Assembly: GCA_009746045.1 (NCBI GenBank)
Contig: RPFO01001084.1
Coordinates: 87,501-133,532 of the forward strand
From: Mesostigma viride
Taxonomy: Eukaryota > Streptophyta > Mesostigmatophyceae > Mesostigmatales > Mesostigmataceae
Direction: 5' to 3'
Length of the DNA: 46,032 nucleotides
The notes below the pieces were generated by a model that searched no databases, had not been told where the DNA came from, and worked only from the letters and a program-made list of their open reading frames with translations. Positions 1-10,890 of this stretch are shown piece by piece. The position numbers and the translations under genes are program-made. Position 1 is the stretch's first letter; every line of letters begins with the position of its first letter.

Positions 1-250
1 GCAGTCGGGCCACGTGAAGGCCACGTTTGGGTTGCACGAGTGGTTCATCTTGACAAACTTGCTCGTGTTCAGGATGTGCAGGTCGTCACCGATCTGCAGC
101 GTGTACAGGTCGGGCTGGCGCTGCCGGATGCCAGCAAACGTGCCCAGCTTGTGGCCCTTGGGGATCGGGCGCAGCGCCACCGCGGAGACGTACCCGTCGC
201 TCACCTGCACCAGCTTGATGTCAGGGACATCCACGTTGGCCGCGTAGTCC
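1..250 (-). CDS. SET-domain protein, paralogue 1 (partial, runs off the window)
   Basis: The minus strand translates without stops into a SET-domain core closely matching the one at 2068-2581. It has the DVPDIKLVQVSDGYVSA start, PIPKGHKLG, the IGDDLHILN strand and the NHSCNPNV motif that forms part of the S-adenosylmethionine pocket and the pseudoknot. The exon begins behind a splice acceptor (CCACCGCAG at 251-259 read on the minus strand), with a long C-rich pyrimidine tract next to it (G-run on the plus strand, about 268-288). It starts with one base of a split codon, exactly as in paralogue 2. The C-terminal half (FNY and post-SET cysteines) and the stop lie left of base 1. The upstream exon should lie between 260 and 2067 but was not found. 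SET proteins methylate lysines, usually on histones; the substrate here is unknown. Confidence 0.8.
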
Positions 251-2067
251 CTGCGGTGGGGAGGGAGGGGGGGGGGGGGGGGGGGGCGGCACCGTTACAT
301 ATGTGTGCGAGGGGGAAAGCATACGTGTGACTTGGTGAGGGCCATGCGACCAAGGCCTGATTGGACAGATGGTGGTTAGGGCCGTTGGATCAAACGGCGA
401 GCTGACGGATGGCCAACCTGCCAGCTCAACCTGCCAGCACTTGGCATTGCATCCCCAGCAACCGGCTCACCGGGTTTTGTATTCTTGCATTAAGTTGACC
501 CATACTCAGACGTCTTGACCACTCTCAGGACGCTGGCCAGATGGCGAGCGTCCTGTGAGTGGGCGAGCATACTCAGAGGAATCCAAAGTCCTCCGACCGA
601 TATCAGCGTAATGGGAGCATGATGGTGATGTCGGTCGACACCCAGGTTGGAACCCACCACCACCCCCATGACACGACAATCTCTCCCCCTCAACGCACAG
701 TGCCTATTCTAGCGCTCCCCGACTCACCAAAGCATCACACCAGGTCACAGAACAGCTCACGGAAACAATGACTGCAGGGCTGCTGGCTTGATAAGTCCGC
801 TTCATGCCACCGCAGACCGCAGGGCAGGTGACCAGCCATGGGCGTTATCCATGGTGGGTGTGAGCAGCTATGCTTGTACCAGCCATGGGTGTATGGCGTC
901 CAAATGGCCCACCCTGGCAAAGCTGACAAAGAACGCCTTACAACCGGTTATCATGGTCATCGGATTTGCTTTGCTTTTCCTAGGGCGCTCGACACATCAA
1001 GAGGGCAACTAGCGCATACAGGGCGTTTGGCAAACTGGTATGCTTCGCACACATACAGATCCATTCCTGCATGCATAATGCACACACCCGTTCCGGCATG
1101 TGTGGCAGGAATTCTCGCCTCGAAAGGGTATGCAAAACTCCCTGGCAGCCTTGCTGGGAGAGCTGCCTGCACGTCCGATGGGCTGCCCAATATGGTCCAT
1201 AACATGTACATAGGTACTTTATGCGCAGGCAGGGAATGGCACTTGCATAACAAGGCATCGGTGCCTTTTGTCCTTCGCATTTCCGAACAAACGAAACTAC
1301 CCTCCGACAGCACCACTATATAAACCATCCAGTCAGGTGTAGTTGTGTATATGCTGCCCTCTTCCCCCCACCCCAATGGGCAAGGAACCATTAAGGCGAG
1401 TAGCCACGCGGCCTAAAGCTCCCTCTTGCTACCTGGCTGGTCTGACTTGATGAGCGAACTCCCCTGCACATGTAACCATGGCTCACTGACACGTGCGCAT
1501 CCATCGGCCCATCCCCTGACCCGCGTGCCATCCCCTCACCGCTCCACAACCTCCCCGGTCCCATCTCCCCACCTTGTCCATACAGCCCCTAAAGCAGACA
1601 CGCCTCAAGGGCAGTGGGACAGGATGCAAGGGCAGTGGACAAGTGCAGCAGTTTCCCCAGCGTGTGACCCCACCTTGTGCGCTCATGAGCATGCCTGCCT
1701 GTCGTGTCTGGAGCACCACCATTGCAACCGTAGCCCCATCCCACCAGTGCCCAGAGAGGAGGGGAGAGGGGAGGCACACTCAAGGGGATACGGCACACAG
1801 ACACGAAGATACCAAGGGGGAGGCATGCATGGCCATGACGCAGCCACAAGATTCATGTGATTCAAGTGTCACGTGACCCCAAGCATAGATGGACAAACGC
1901 TGGGATACGGGATCGACGCTAAACGCCTCGGGGACGCTAGATATAAACTAAATGAGATTATTACTACTTTGGTAACATATATATTGAAATATTGTATTAA
2001 GAAAAATTATACTTATTTATTGAATCTACTACTATATAAATCGAGCATCTGCGAGCCCCCCCCTCGC
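251..2067. other. Region upstream of SET paralogue 1: intron and spacer
   Basis: No exon can be supported here. The G-run at about 268-288 is the pyrimidine tract of the SET paralogue 1 acceptor on the minus strand. Overlapping ORFs on opposite strands (838-1323 plus, 957-1391 minus) have no recognisable motif. 1930-2040 is AT-rich. A first exon of paralogue 1 probably lies somewhere in this stretch. Confidence 0.4.
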
Positions 2068-2581
2068 CTACCTCATGGCCTGGCGCAGAATGTGGGGCGC
2101 GGTGCTGGCGGCCAGCGCGGCGCGTTGCTTCAGATCTAGGAACTTGTACCCCTTGACATCGCCCACGCACTGGCCGGTGCCGCAGTTGCAGCGGAAGGGG
2201 GAGGCCATGTGCCACTCGGTCGTGTTGTAGTTGAACGTGACGTGCTCATCCGGTGCAATGTCCCGCAGGGCCACCACGGTGGGGAAGCAGGCCTCCAGTG
2301 GCACGTCGAGCACGCCCTGTGTCGAGTGCACGTTGTCCGGCCACTCAAAGCCCACGTTGGCGTCACACGAGTGGTTCATCTTGACAAACTTGCCCGTGTT
2401 CAGGATGTGCAGGTCGTCACCGATCTGCAGCGTGAACAGGTTGGGCTCCCGCTCGCGTGTGCCAGCAAACACACCCAGCTTGTGGCCCTTGGGGATCGGG
2501 CGCCACGCACACGCTGACACGTAGCCGTCCATCACCTGCACCAGCTTGAGGTCCGGCACGTCCACGTTGGCCGCAATGTGC
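2068..2581 (-). CDS. SET-domain protein, paralogue 2 (terminal exon)
   Basis: The exon follows a clear 3' splice site (pyrimidine-rich, CTCTCGGCAG at about 2582-2591 on the minus strand) and starts HIAANVDVPDLKLV in the same phase as paralogue 1. The SET core has PIPKGHKLG, NHSCDANVGFEW and the catalytic-region motif HVTFNYNTTEW. It ends in a post-SET zinc motif CxCx4C (CNCGTGQC), as in histone-lysine methyltransferases. The protein stops at TAG 2068-2070, after HILRQAMR. The sequence there (GAG then GTAGGC) could also be a splice donor, so one more exon is possible. An ATG at 2614-2616 would extend the frame through the acceptor, but the phase shared with paralogue 1 favours splicing. Only about 250 bases separate it from paralogue 3 and no first exon is visible there, so it may be 5' truncated. 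Confidence 0.8.
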
Positions 2582-2838
2582 CTGCCGAGAGCAACGATAG
2601 GTGAAAAGAAAAACATAAATAGACAAGCACGTTACAGGAGGTTAAATAACAAAACAAAGCAGCGAAGTGCACCAGGCCAGCAACAACAGTAAATACTAGA
2701 TATTAAAATAATAAAATTATGATTTAAAAGAAGAAGCATGTTGCCCCACAGGGAAAAAACCAGCAGGCTAGCCGGCAAAAAATTCTTTAGCTGATAGCAT
2801 TACCATCGAGGCAATAGCACAAGTTCACTGAAAGTACT

Positions 2839-3759
2839 TCAAAGCGACGGATTCAATGATGTGAAGCAGCATCGCTTAAGAAGCACGGAGATATTCGCTT
2901 CGTACCGCATGGCCTGGCGAAGGATGTGAGGCGCGACGATGCTGCTGATGGCTTGGCGCTGCTCCTCCGTCAGGTACTGAAAACCAGATACTTCGCCGTA
3001 GCAGCTTCGGGTGCCGCAGTTGCATTTGAAAGGGGACACCATTTTCCATTCAGTTGTTGCGTAGTTAAACGTGATGTCCTCTCCGGCAGCAATGTCACGT
3101 AGCGCCACTACCCGAGGGAAACGCGACTCGAGAGGGACGTCGTTTGGAATGTGGTTAGCATGAGCGATCTCTGGCCACACAAATGCGACGTTGGGCTCAC
3201 AAGAATGGTTCATCCTCACAAGCTTGCCGGAGTTCAGGACGTGCAGGTCCTCCCCCATCTGGACCGTGTAACAATTGGGATGCCGCTCGCGCGTGCCGTT
3301 GAAAATGCCCAGGACATGACCTTTCGGAATAGGGACAGCAGCCGTTGCGGAAGTGTAATCCTTTGTAACCTCCACTAGCTTTACATCCGGAAGGTCGTCG
3401 ACTACAGCGTCCATGCTATAAATTTCAGGCGAGTCCTCATGTACAAACTTCCTTTTTGCTTTTGCCTCGCAGCAATTGTTGCCGCACGCCCGGGGTGCCT
3501 CCGTCTGTATCGACATTGGCGAGCTGCTTTCAGACGAGTCGACTTCGCCGACAGGTATCGGCCCTGGAACGGTAGGGACATCTTCCCCTGAAGATGCCGA
3601 ACGGTCGTCAAACTCCGGCGAGATCGGCACAAATTTGCCAGTCGCGGCAACGTGGATAGTCTTGCACGGATGATCCGACATTACAACCCCAGCATCCTTT
3701 CCCCCCTTAACAATGTCCTGGCCTGCACGCTCCCCGAACGGAAGCTGAGGGCCGGGCAT
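2839..3759 (-). CDS. SET-domain protein, paralogue 3 (complete, intronless)
   Basis: This is a 306-residue ORF from an ATG at 3757-3759 to a TGA at 2839-2841. Residues 1-115 are a low-complexity, acidic/Ser-Pro-rich N-terminus with a small Cys cluster (about 92-97). Residues about 120-255 are the SET core: PIPKGHVLG (143-151), MGEDLHVLN, NHSCEPNV (184-191), EDITFNY (227-233) and the post-SET CxCx4C motif CNCGTRSC (246-253). The tail runs AISSIVAPHILRQAMR plus about 20 more residues. It lacks the intron found at the start of the SET core in paralogues 1 and 2, and its codons are visibly less GC-rich, so it is an old duplicate or a retrocopy. It is a probable protein-lysine methyltransferase; the target is not predictable. 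No pre-SET domain is seen. Confidence 0.88.
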   Translation of the reverse strand: MPGPQLPFGERAGQDIVKGGKDAGVVMSDHPCKTIHVAATGKFVPISPEFDDRSASSGEDVPTVPGPIPVGEVDSSESSSPMSIQTEAPRACGNNCCEAKAKRKFVHEDSPEIYSMDAVVDDLPDVKLVEVTKDYTSATAAVPIPKGHVLGIFNGTRERHPNCYTVQMGEDLHVLNSGKLVRMNHSCEPNVAFVWPEIAHANHIPNDVPLESRFPRVVALRDIAAGEDITFNYATTEWKMVSPFKCNCGTRSCYGEVSGFQYLTEEQRQAISSIVAPHILRQAMRYEANISVLLKRCCFTSLNPSL

Positions 3760-4720
3760 CTGGCAGGCCGGTTGGAGCCGTACCGGGTATGGGGGCCGCG
3801 ATCTGCCAGCGGCGAGAGCCTATCCCCGTTTCTTTTCTCCGCCCGTGACCGCGTTCGCTGGTTTCTTGCTGAAGCTTCACCCAAAGGATACAGCTCACAA
3901 CACCTTGCACGCACGAGCATGACGATGGGTTCAAATGTAGGATACGAAGTCAACATCTGATTGGCCAGAGGGGCTCCAACATAACTTCTAAGCCAGTAGT
4001 ATTGCATCATTGAAAGGTGCAAACGTACGATTCAATTTTGTTAGAACAAATTTTGTATGGAAGCATCAAGAACTATGACACGTGTCCTTGGCTGAAGAGA
4101 AGTCCCCGCAATCCTGCCGAAAGTTCCTTTGGCGCGCTGTGCAGAATCAAATCGTCAGTGTTACCCGCGCCGGTCGCGCGCGTTCCTCGTGCACGGAACA
4201 AAGATATTTACGCGCGATACGGATCACCGAGGCTGCTGCAGGGCTGCTGCCAAGGCTGCTGCTATCAATCTCTCTCAAATATTTTAAAAGATGCTTTCCT
4301 GGGCAAGCCCACGTGCGTCGAGTGCGTTGCAGCCACGGCTCATCCGCTCAGGGAGTCGGGGTGCAACCGAATCAAGTTGCAACCGAAGCCGAGAGCTGAG
4401 CTGACAGGGTTTGCCAGTTTGGCGGTTTCGTCGATGTACAGTAGACCGGACTGACTGACTGACTGTAAACTGACGGACTGAGACCGGACGTTGTGACTTT
4501 GCTGAAGTCGTACCCCGCGGTAACGGGTTCCTACTCCCTAATCGATGTTGACGTATCATTTTTCGCGTACGATCACAATCCCAAGTAGTAAGTTCAGATT
4601 CGGATCAAGCCCATTGTCAGTAAATTTCCACGATGTCAGTTGTGTTGACTATTTGGCGGCTTGGGGCAAATATTTGGGCAATAATAATTTCGGCCGAGAT
4701 TACACGGTTGCAACCAAGGT
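3760..4720. other. Intergenic, no convincing gene
   Basis: This holds the presumed promoter side of SET paralogue 3 and then unremarkable sequence, with short CTGC and GACT runs (around 4225-4260 and 4445-4470). ORFs here have no recognisable protein features. Confidence 0.5.
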
Positions 4721-4776
4721 TGCACAGTCATTCACGCCTTAAGTTGGGTTCGTGGTTTTTGAGGGGTCAACCCAAC

Positions 4777-6502
4777 TTAACTCGTCGTCTGTCCCTGGTC
4801 CTAATTTTAGGACTGAGTTCAACTCAGTCCTAATTTTAGGACCTAATTTTGAGGTTTTGTAGAAAATTCGCCCCGGTCGGAATATTTGGCAGAAAATTTT
4901 TCTCAAAATTTATTCAAATACTACTTGAAAAGATCTTTCTTGGACATATTTTTGGGATTTTTTTGGATTTGGTTTGGGCGGCTAACCGTACGGTGAAAGT
5001 ACAGGTGGTAAGGGTACATTTTCTCGCGAAACGTGAGTTCCGGAAATGCACGACCTAGCCATGGCGGCTTGCGCCCATGCATGCAGTTTACGTTTTCGGA
5101 CGATTTTGCGGGCCAAACCCAGGAAATAGATTTTTTATGTCCTAAAGATGATACAGGTGAATTTCAACCTCGCGGGGATGCGATTTACTGGGTGTCGGCA
5201 CTGTTCTTGCTGGAAAAATCTGCGATTAGGCAGGTCGACGGAATGGATTACTACAATTGATTCCCGGATCAAATCGAAGGGTTTATAGGTTTCTTTCTAC
5301 CTTTTATCATGTATTGTCGTAGATTAAGTCTAGTGGCAGTAAAGATTTGATGATTTCGACCACTCTGTCACGTCATGGTTTGTGTGCCGCAAAGTGCCAC
5401 TTTTGCAGGCACCGCCTGGGCCAAGGTAACGCCAGCCGTGCCAGGTAAAGCTGGAATATCGCTGCTTCATCGTTTCTTGGTATTCTTACATGATTGTAAG
5501 CTTGCGATGCGCTGTCAGTTTTGAGTCTTGCTGCTCTTTCTTGACCGTTGCCTGCCCCTCTCTAAAACCATCTTTTTAGATGATCTTACCAGGCATTTGC
5601 CTTACCGTAGCGTGGCTGTACAAGGTTTTAGGTGCTGAATGGGTTAAAACACTTTCAAAGATGTTAGTTATTCTCTTGCTATGTTCATACTGCATGATTG
5701 TGTGGTCATGGGCTGCGTCAAGGGTACTGTCAAGCTTATACGGGTGAGTGAAAAATCTTGGTGATAAACCACTGTCATCATGTGCCAGCAGGTATCTTGG
5801 CCATGTCATGGCAAGGTAATACAGTTTTATCCATGTCCATTCTTGTAAAGAACAATTAAATGTCACTAACCTACCCACTATATCGGTGGTTATTACTTAT
5901 AATACATCCCTTTGTAGCTACGTATCCATACGCATTCCCTATATGTATGCATAGGCTTTCACACATACTAAGGTACAATGTAACTGCAATATGATGATGC
6001 AAGTATGTTTTCCTATTATGCCTGAAGGGAAATAGGCTGATTGACATGGTTTGTGGCCACGCTACTATGTATTGTGACCGCACTTACATGCTTGCAAATT
6101 GCTAGCATGGCCCAGTCCTATGTATAGGACTGGCAGTGTTTGGCGTGTTTCAGGCAGTGCCAGTGGCCAAATTGAGTCCAGTTTTTTGCCACAGGTCAAG
6201 AACTATATTGTTTACATGCCTGTATTTTTTAAACATGCATATGGAATTTATTCAATTTTCGCCACTCATGCTTCCACACAAAAATGCAAAATCGCCGACG
6301 GTGCCATACATCCATGTCATTTTTAGGAGTTTGGGTCAAGTTTTCACTGATGTAGTATTTTTGCCAGCAAGAGGACATCAAATACTCCATAGACCCACAT
6401 CTAAGCATCTTGGATGGACCCCCCACCTAGTCACTACACACGGTTGAAAAAGGTCAACTCAGTCCTATTATTAGGACTGAGTTGGGACAGACGACGAGTT
6501 AA
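4777..6502. mobile_element. 1.7-kb non-autonomous element with terminal inverted repeats
   Basis: TTAACTCGTCGTCTGTCCC at 4777-4795 is repeated as a perfect 19-base inverted copy at 6484-6502. Just inside each end sits a palindrome built from AACTCAGTCCTA and TAGGACTGAGTT (4800-4850 on the left, 6454-6483 on the right). Such subterminal palindromes are common in foldback or MITE-like DNA transposons. The interior has only short ORFs, such as 5033-5260 and 6136-6447, without recognisable domains. Confidence 0.6.
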
Positions 6503-6587
6503 GGGGACTCGCACGTCCAAAAGCCTGAAAAACAGACTTTAGTGAGTATCAGTTCCAATGCACATGGGAACCATCTAGTGATGATTG

Positions 6588-6990
6588 GGTACCATAAATA
6601 TGATGTTTGGACATTCATACCACCACTTGTTGGGGGTACTACCCCCAACCACGCACCGGTGGCGAGCTAAAAATAGAAAAAGACGCTATTTATGAGATAT
6701 TTTGCCCAAGACAAACCACTTGTCTAAATGACCTGCCCATACATTTCTGCAAAGTTCCCCCACTTTTTTAAAAGCTGGGCTATTTACATGGCCAAAATGG
6801 TCACATTTGTTTGAGTTATTAATTTTCCCGCAAAATGGGTACTTTTTTTAGCAAAAAAAAATAAATCAAATCATTAACACATCAGATTGGGTCATCCATA
6901 CATTTTAAATTCCACTGAGTGGGGGGAAACACACTGCCAAAATTTGAGCTCATTCTGACAAGCGTAGCTCAAGTTATTGATTTTCCTGTG
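6588..6990 (+). repeat. Dispersed repeat, copy 1 (inverted relative to 10450-10890)
   Basis: It shares a perfect 28-base match (6664-6691 against the reverse complement of 10785-10812), centred on GAGCTAAAAATAGAAAAAG. Weaker matches lie on both sides: CCATAAATATG, a GGGGGTACTACCCCC-like palindrome, AAAAAAATAAATCAAAT, and TTTGAGCTCATTCTGA. The order is conserved over about 400 bases, so these are two diverged copies of one repeat. Confidence 0.6.
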
Positions 6991-7788
6991 ATGCCACCTG
7001 GGTAGACGCTAAAAGAGAATTGAGCTAGTGCTGAGCCAAAATGACATCTGTTTTGCTACCCTAGACACCCAAAAACATGCCCACTTTGATCACGGAGTGT
7101 GAGGAGGATGTCCGGAGCGTCATACGCCCCACCCCTCCATCGGCACAGCCAGCCTTGTGAGTCTACCCTTATCAACAAGGCTGGTAGGACGACACGCCTG
7201 AGCAGCATATGTCATGCCTATCTCAGGCTAATAATGTGCGATTTTGTGCCAACAACCAAGTTGTTCCACCCAACAACACATTAAAAACCCTGTTCCAAAA
7301 TGCCCAACAAGCCGGACATGTGGAGGACCACACATGCAGTATATAAAGAGAAAATAAGCTGACTTTTTATCCAGCCAACCTGTGGCTAGCTGCTCTGGTT
7401 AGCATGACAAAGGCTATCATTTACTCAGTGGGAAAGGTGAAGAGACCATTGGAACAACCTACCTGACGCATGTGCCACCAAAGCATTGTGTCCCGCAAAA
7501 TGCACACTGCCTCCTTTCTAACAAGGACGAGCCACTTTCTTTAGGAGACAGGTGCCAGCTCGTCAGTGTCTGGGGAAAATGATGCCGCTGCTTAGGAAGA
7601 CCGCGTGAATTTCCTCGAACACAACTGTCTATAAAGCAAAAGAAATTTCAGAGAAGCATGTAAATAAAAGCATTACACCTTCCCGACAGGTTGCGGGCCA
7701 CGCGCTGCAGCAAGCCAGCCACGTCACAGACGAACTTGCTAAAAAACATCCAGGAATCTAGCGATGCAGCGCCAGGACCCGCAAGTTC

Positions 7789-8163
7789 ATGGCTGCATCT
7801 GGCCGGAAAGAAGGCAAAAAGCTTACGCTCAACGAGCTAAGAAAGCAGGAAAGCGCTATCTTAGGACGTTTAATACAAGAACGTACCATAACGGGCATTT
7901 ATTCGTGCCCAGGCGCACAAGAAAGGCCACCCTTTCATGGAGAGGTCGGGCGCGCATCGCGCAGGCCTAATGTTATCTTACCGCAAAATGACGGGAAAGG
8001 TAAGGATAGCAGCGGGAATTTTTACGGCTTTAGAAACATCATTAAACTAGCTTCCATTAGGACCATCAAAACTGGCAACAATCGACAATCACACCTGCAG
8101 GCATCCATTATACTTTATTCATCCCGACAGAAATTCAGGCCGGACCCCCCCTGCCGATGGTAA
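7789..8163 (+). CDS. Weak ORF inside the transposon cluster
   Basis: This is an ATG-started 124-codon ORF with a Lys/Glu-rich first half (KLTLNELRKQESAILGRL) and no recognisable domain. It lies between transposon repeats and could be a remnant of element coding sequence or chance. It has no supporting splice signals or paralogue in the window. Confidence 0.15.
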   Translation: MAASGRKEGKKLTLNELRKQESAILGRLIQERTITGIYSCPGAQERPPFHGEVGRASRRPNVILPQNDGKGKDSSGNFYGFRNIIKLASIRTIKTGNNRQSHLQASIILYSSRQKFRPDPPCRW

Positions 8164-8296
8164 AGAAAAAAAGCCCACGACATTATAGATCGCAACCATC
8201 CCACCATAAAGTAGAATCAGTAACTAATTTTCTCCAACAATCGAGCATTTTTTCTGCTTTCCGCGAGCCAGATTTGTCACGTTTCGTCTAAAAGCA

Positions 8297-9174
8297 GTCG
8301 CCATGGCCACTTCCGCAAGGGGTGCGCGCACCGTGCACCCACTTTTCACGGTACGGAGGGTACCGCGGAATTTTTTTGGCGCGGAAAAAATTCGCCGCGC
8401 CGAGTCCCCTTAAGGCGTGAACCCAACTTAAGGCGTGAATGACTCTACTAAATTCTACTAATTTGAACTAAAGATACTAAAACATACTATTCTGAACTAC
8501 TTTGAACTTGGAACGCCGGAATTCAATTCGACCCAACTTAAGGCGTGAACCCAACTTAAGCCAACCCAACTTAAGGCGTGAATGACTGCACCTCGATTTC
8601 AGTTGCAAAAATTTCCGTGTTTTTTTTATCAAAAAGGTTTACTACATTGAAAGTTTACGAATTATTTGTTGACTCGGTCGCAAACCGAGTCGCCGTCTCG
8701 CCATACACCGTCCGCATTGGAAGTTCTAACTAAATAATTAGCTTCTGGAAAATGTTCTGGCTGAAAACCATAAAAAAAACAAAAGAAAATTAATTAATTA
8801 ACTCCGGGGGCTGAGGACTGGACTCAACAAACAAACAAACAAAATTAATTAATTAACTCATGTGGGCTCTGGGTATCACTGACCTCCACTGACTCTAGCC
8901 TATGGCCGCCGAAGGGGGGCCGCCGGGCCGGATTGCCGACCGAATTGGGGGCGGCGTGTACGATATCTACCAAACAAACAAAAGAAATTTATTAATTAAA
9001 TAAGTACCCATGTGCCTTGAACGGCTGTAGGACAAACAAACAAACAAAAGGTTTTAATTAAGGGGACGGGACACATCGGCATTTTTTGGCGCCAAAAAAT
9101 TCGCGCCGGTACCCCCGGACCGTGAAATTGTGGTGCACAATGCGCCCACCTCGTGCGGAGGTGGCCATGGCGAC
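8297..9174. mobile_element. Element with about 100-base imperfect terminal inverted repeats
   Basis: The arms 8297-8398 and 9063-9174 are imperfect inverted copies. Both outer ends carry GTCGCCATGGCCAC in mirror orientation (8297-8310, 9161-9174), followed by matching GTGCACC-like, CGGTACC-like and GGCGCGG/AATTTTTT segments. The interior has TTAATTAATTAA and CAAACAAACAAA runs (about 8790-9060). There is no coding content. Note that the 8703 end of another element lies inside, so the two overlap or are nested. Confidence 0.5.
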
Positions 9175-9642
9175 GTGCGTTTCGTAAAAATTTCCCTAAT
9201 CGGCCAGGCGACAAGCGAAAAATGTACGCCGGTGGTTTTAAACGATGTACTAGTATGATGTTTCATAGCCAGATATGCACAATTTGAAAAGTCGGTGCCT
9301 TTCTTAATCCAGATTTGCACGGGGGTCTAATCCGAAAATCTGGCCGCATATATTAATTTAGAATGCGTGCCTGCGACGGTAGAATTTAAGATTTGTGGGT
9401 TATATTGATGCAGGAAGAAGCGTTTAGTAATGGAAACCGTGAAAACATCCTAAGCGGCTTCGATCTGCGGCCATTTCCCGTCATTTCTGAAATGATATCG
9501 TTCAGGCCTGCGCGATCCGCGGTCAAGCCATCCATGGCTGGCTGGCTGTCTCGCGCGCCTGGGTAGGAAATAAAGCCGGCCGTGGTACGTTCATTTGCCG
9601 CATGTCACCGCCCAGTCTGTTTGCGCTCTAAACGTGCCTGGC

Positions 9643-10044
9643 ATGAAGCTTTGGCGCCGATTCCGGGTGTTCTTGCTATTTTGTTCGCCACTTGTTGCAG
9701 TTGCGCTATCTGATTTTCCGCAGGTTTCAATGTGTTGCCTTATGCTGCGTATGCCATGCTTCTTAAAGCTAGCAAGAGTTGATTGGGCAGTTTTGCGGCT
9801 CTGCTACACTTTGTTTTATGGAGTTTTTCATATTGTTGACATTGTATATTGCGTAGTCAAGGACCCTAGCTGCCTGGGAGCGGCATCAACGTTGCAAGGA
9901 GCTGGCGAGCTCATAAACGCTTGTCTTGGCTCTTCAGCCTGCTGGAAAACAAGGTGTGAAGTTGTAGGGAAGGTGAGCATGTGTGATATAGTTATCTCCT
10001 TCCTATATGTTTTGCTTCCATTAAACATGGCTGGGGCTTCCTAG
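9643..10044 (+). CDS. Possible membrane/secreted protein ORF inside a transposable element
   Basis: An ATG at 9643 opens 133 codons starting MKLWRRFRVFLLFCSPLVAVAL, which looks like a signal peptide or membrane anchor (basic residues, then a hydrophobic run). The next part has many Cys and hydrophobic residues. A good 5' splice site (GGGAAG then GTGAGC) occurs at 9972, so the frame may end there and splice on; the downstream exon was not found. No family is recognised. It may be a host gene fragment captured by the element or a chance ORF. Confidence 0.22.
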   Translation: MKLWRRFRVFLLFCSPLVAVALSDFPQVSMCCLMLRMPCFLKLARVDWAVLRLCYTLFYGVFHIVDIVYCVVKDPSCLGAASTLQGAGELINACLGSSACWKTRCEVVGKVSMCDIVISFLYVLLPLNMAGAS

Positions 10045-10449
10045 ATGATAAGGATCAGGTGCTTATTATGACAATATAAAAGGATGGCCCTTTTATCCTT
10101 TAGCATCATGACTGGGTATTAGCTATGAGGTGATTCCCGCAAGTGGTCATGCCTGCTTGCGTAATGATTTAAGAGTCGGTGGATGTCTTCTTCAAGCTTC
10201 TAGCATTTGCTTTACGTGCTTCTGCCCAATTTGCAGGGGGCAAGCTTAGGAATGTGCTTATGGTGTCCCTCATGCCACGGTGTACCAAGCATGCAGGGTG
10301 GCAGCTATAACATGATGTACTAAGGGCAAACTAGCTCAGAATGACCTGGGATTTTGTGGCAAGCTTTTTAACATCATAAATGAATTAATTTGACTTGGTT
10401 TGGCCCAGTTGGTGGTGGGCTAGGGTGTAATAGGTCTGTTGTTTGTGCT

Positions 10450-10890
10450 CATAAGCGGGATTTTCTGTCATTTTTTTTTTGCATGTTTACACCCATCAAC
10501 ATGAGTAAACGTGCTCAGAATGAGCTCAAACTTTGTGAGAGTGAAATTCCCACCCTAGGCCTAGTATAAATGTCATCACTTGAATTTTTGCATGTGTCTA
10601 CTATTTGATTTATTTTTTTAGGACAAAAAAAATACGTGTTTTGGGCTAAACCCCATCAAATAGTCTAAACGTGCTTATTTTGTGGTCCTGAGTAGCCAGA
10701 TTTATTTGCAAGGGTGGGGATTTTAGGAAAATATGTGGTTTGGTCACTTTTGGTTTGCCCATTCTCCTAGGAAAAATCGGCCAAAAATAGCGTCTTTTTC
10801 TATTTTTAGCTCATAACCGGGTCATGCTGGGGGGTAGTACCACCCCCAAGTGGCTGGAAAATTTTTTTTTTCACATATTTATGGTTTGGA
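10450..10890 (-). repeat. Dispersed repeat, copy 2 (inverted relative to 6588-6990)
   Basis: See the copy at 6588. This copy holds the perfect 28-base partner at 10785-10812, the palindromic GGGGGGTAGTACCACCCCC at 10829-10847, and the TTTGAGCTCATTCTGA-type segment near 10515-10535 on the minus strand. It lies inside the 8703-11082 element, whereas copy 1 lies outside it. Confidence 0.55.

Larger units (their letters stand above)
4725..8588. mobile_element. Region bounded by 26-bp perfect inverted repeats (MITE/DNA-transposon cluster)
   Basis: Bases 4725-4750 (CAGTCATTCACGCC then TTAAGTTGGGTT) are repeated exactly in inverted orientation at 8563-8588. A 25-base copy lies at 8420-8444, and shorter pieces of the AACCCAACTTAAGGCGTGAA unit lie at about 8411-8420 and 8531-8555. 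This suggests terminal repeats of one transposon family. The region contains a smaller element (4777-6502), and its right end abuts another inverted-repeat pair. No transposase was recognised, so these are probably non-autonomous or decayed copies. Confidence 0.55.

Noticed and set aside
838-1391. Overlapping ORFs on both strands of 144-161 codons
   Set aside because: They have no motif, splice support or paralogue, and lie where only an intron or spacer of the SET gene is expected.
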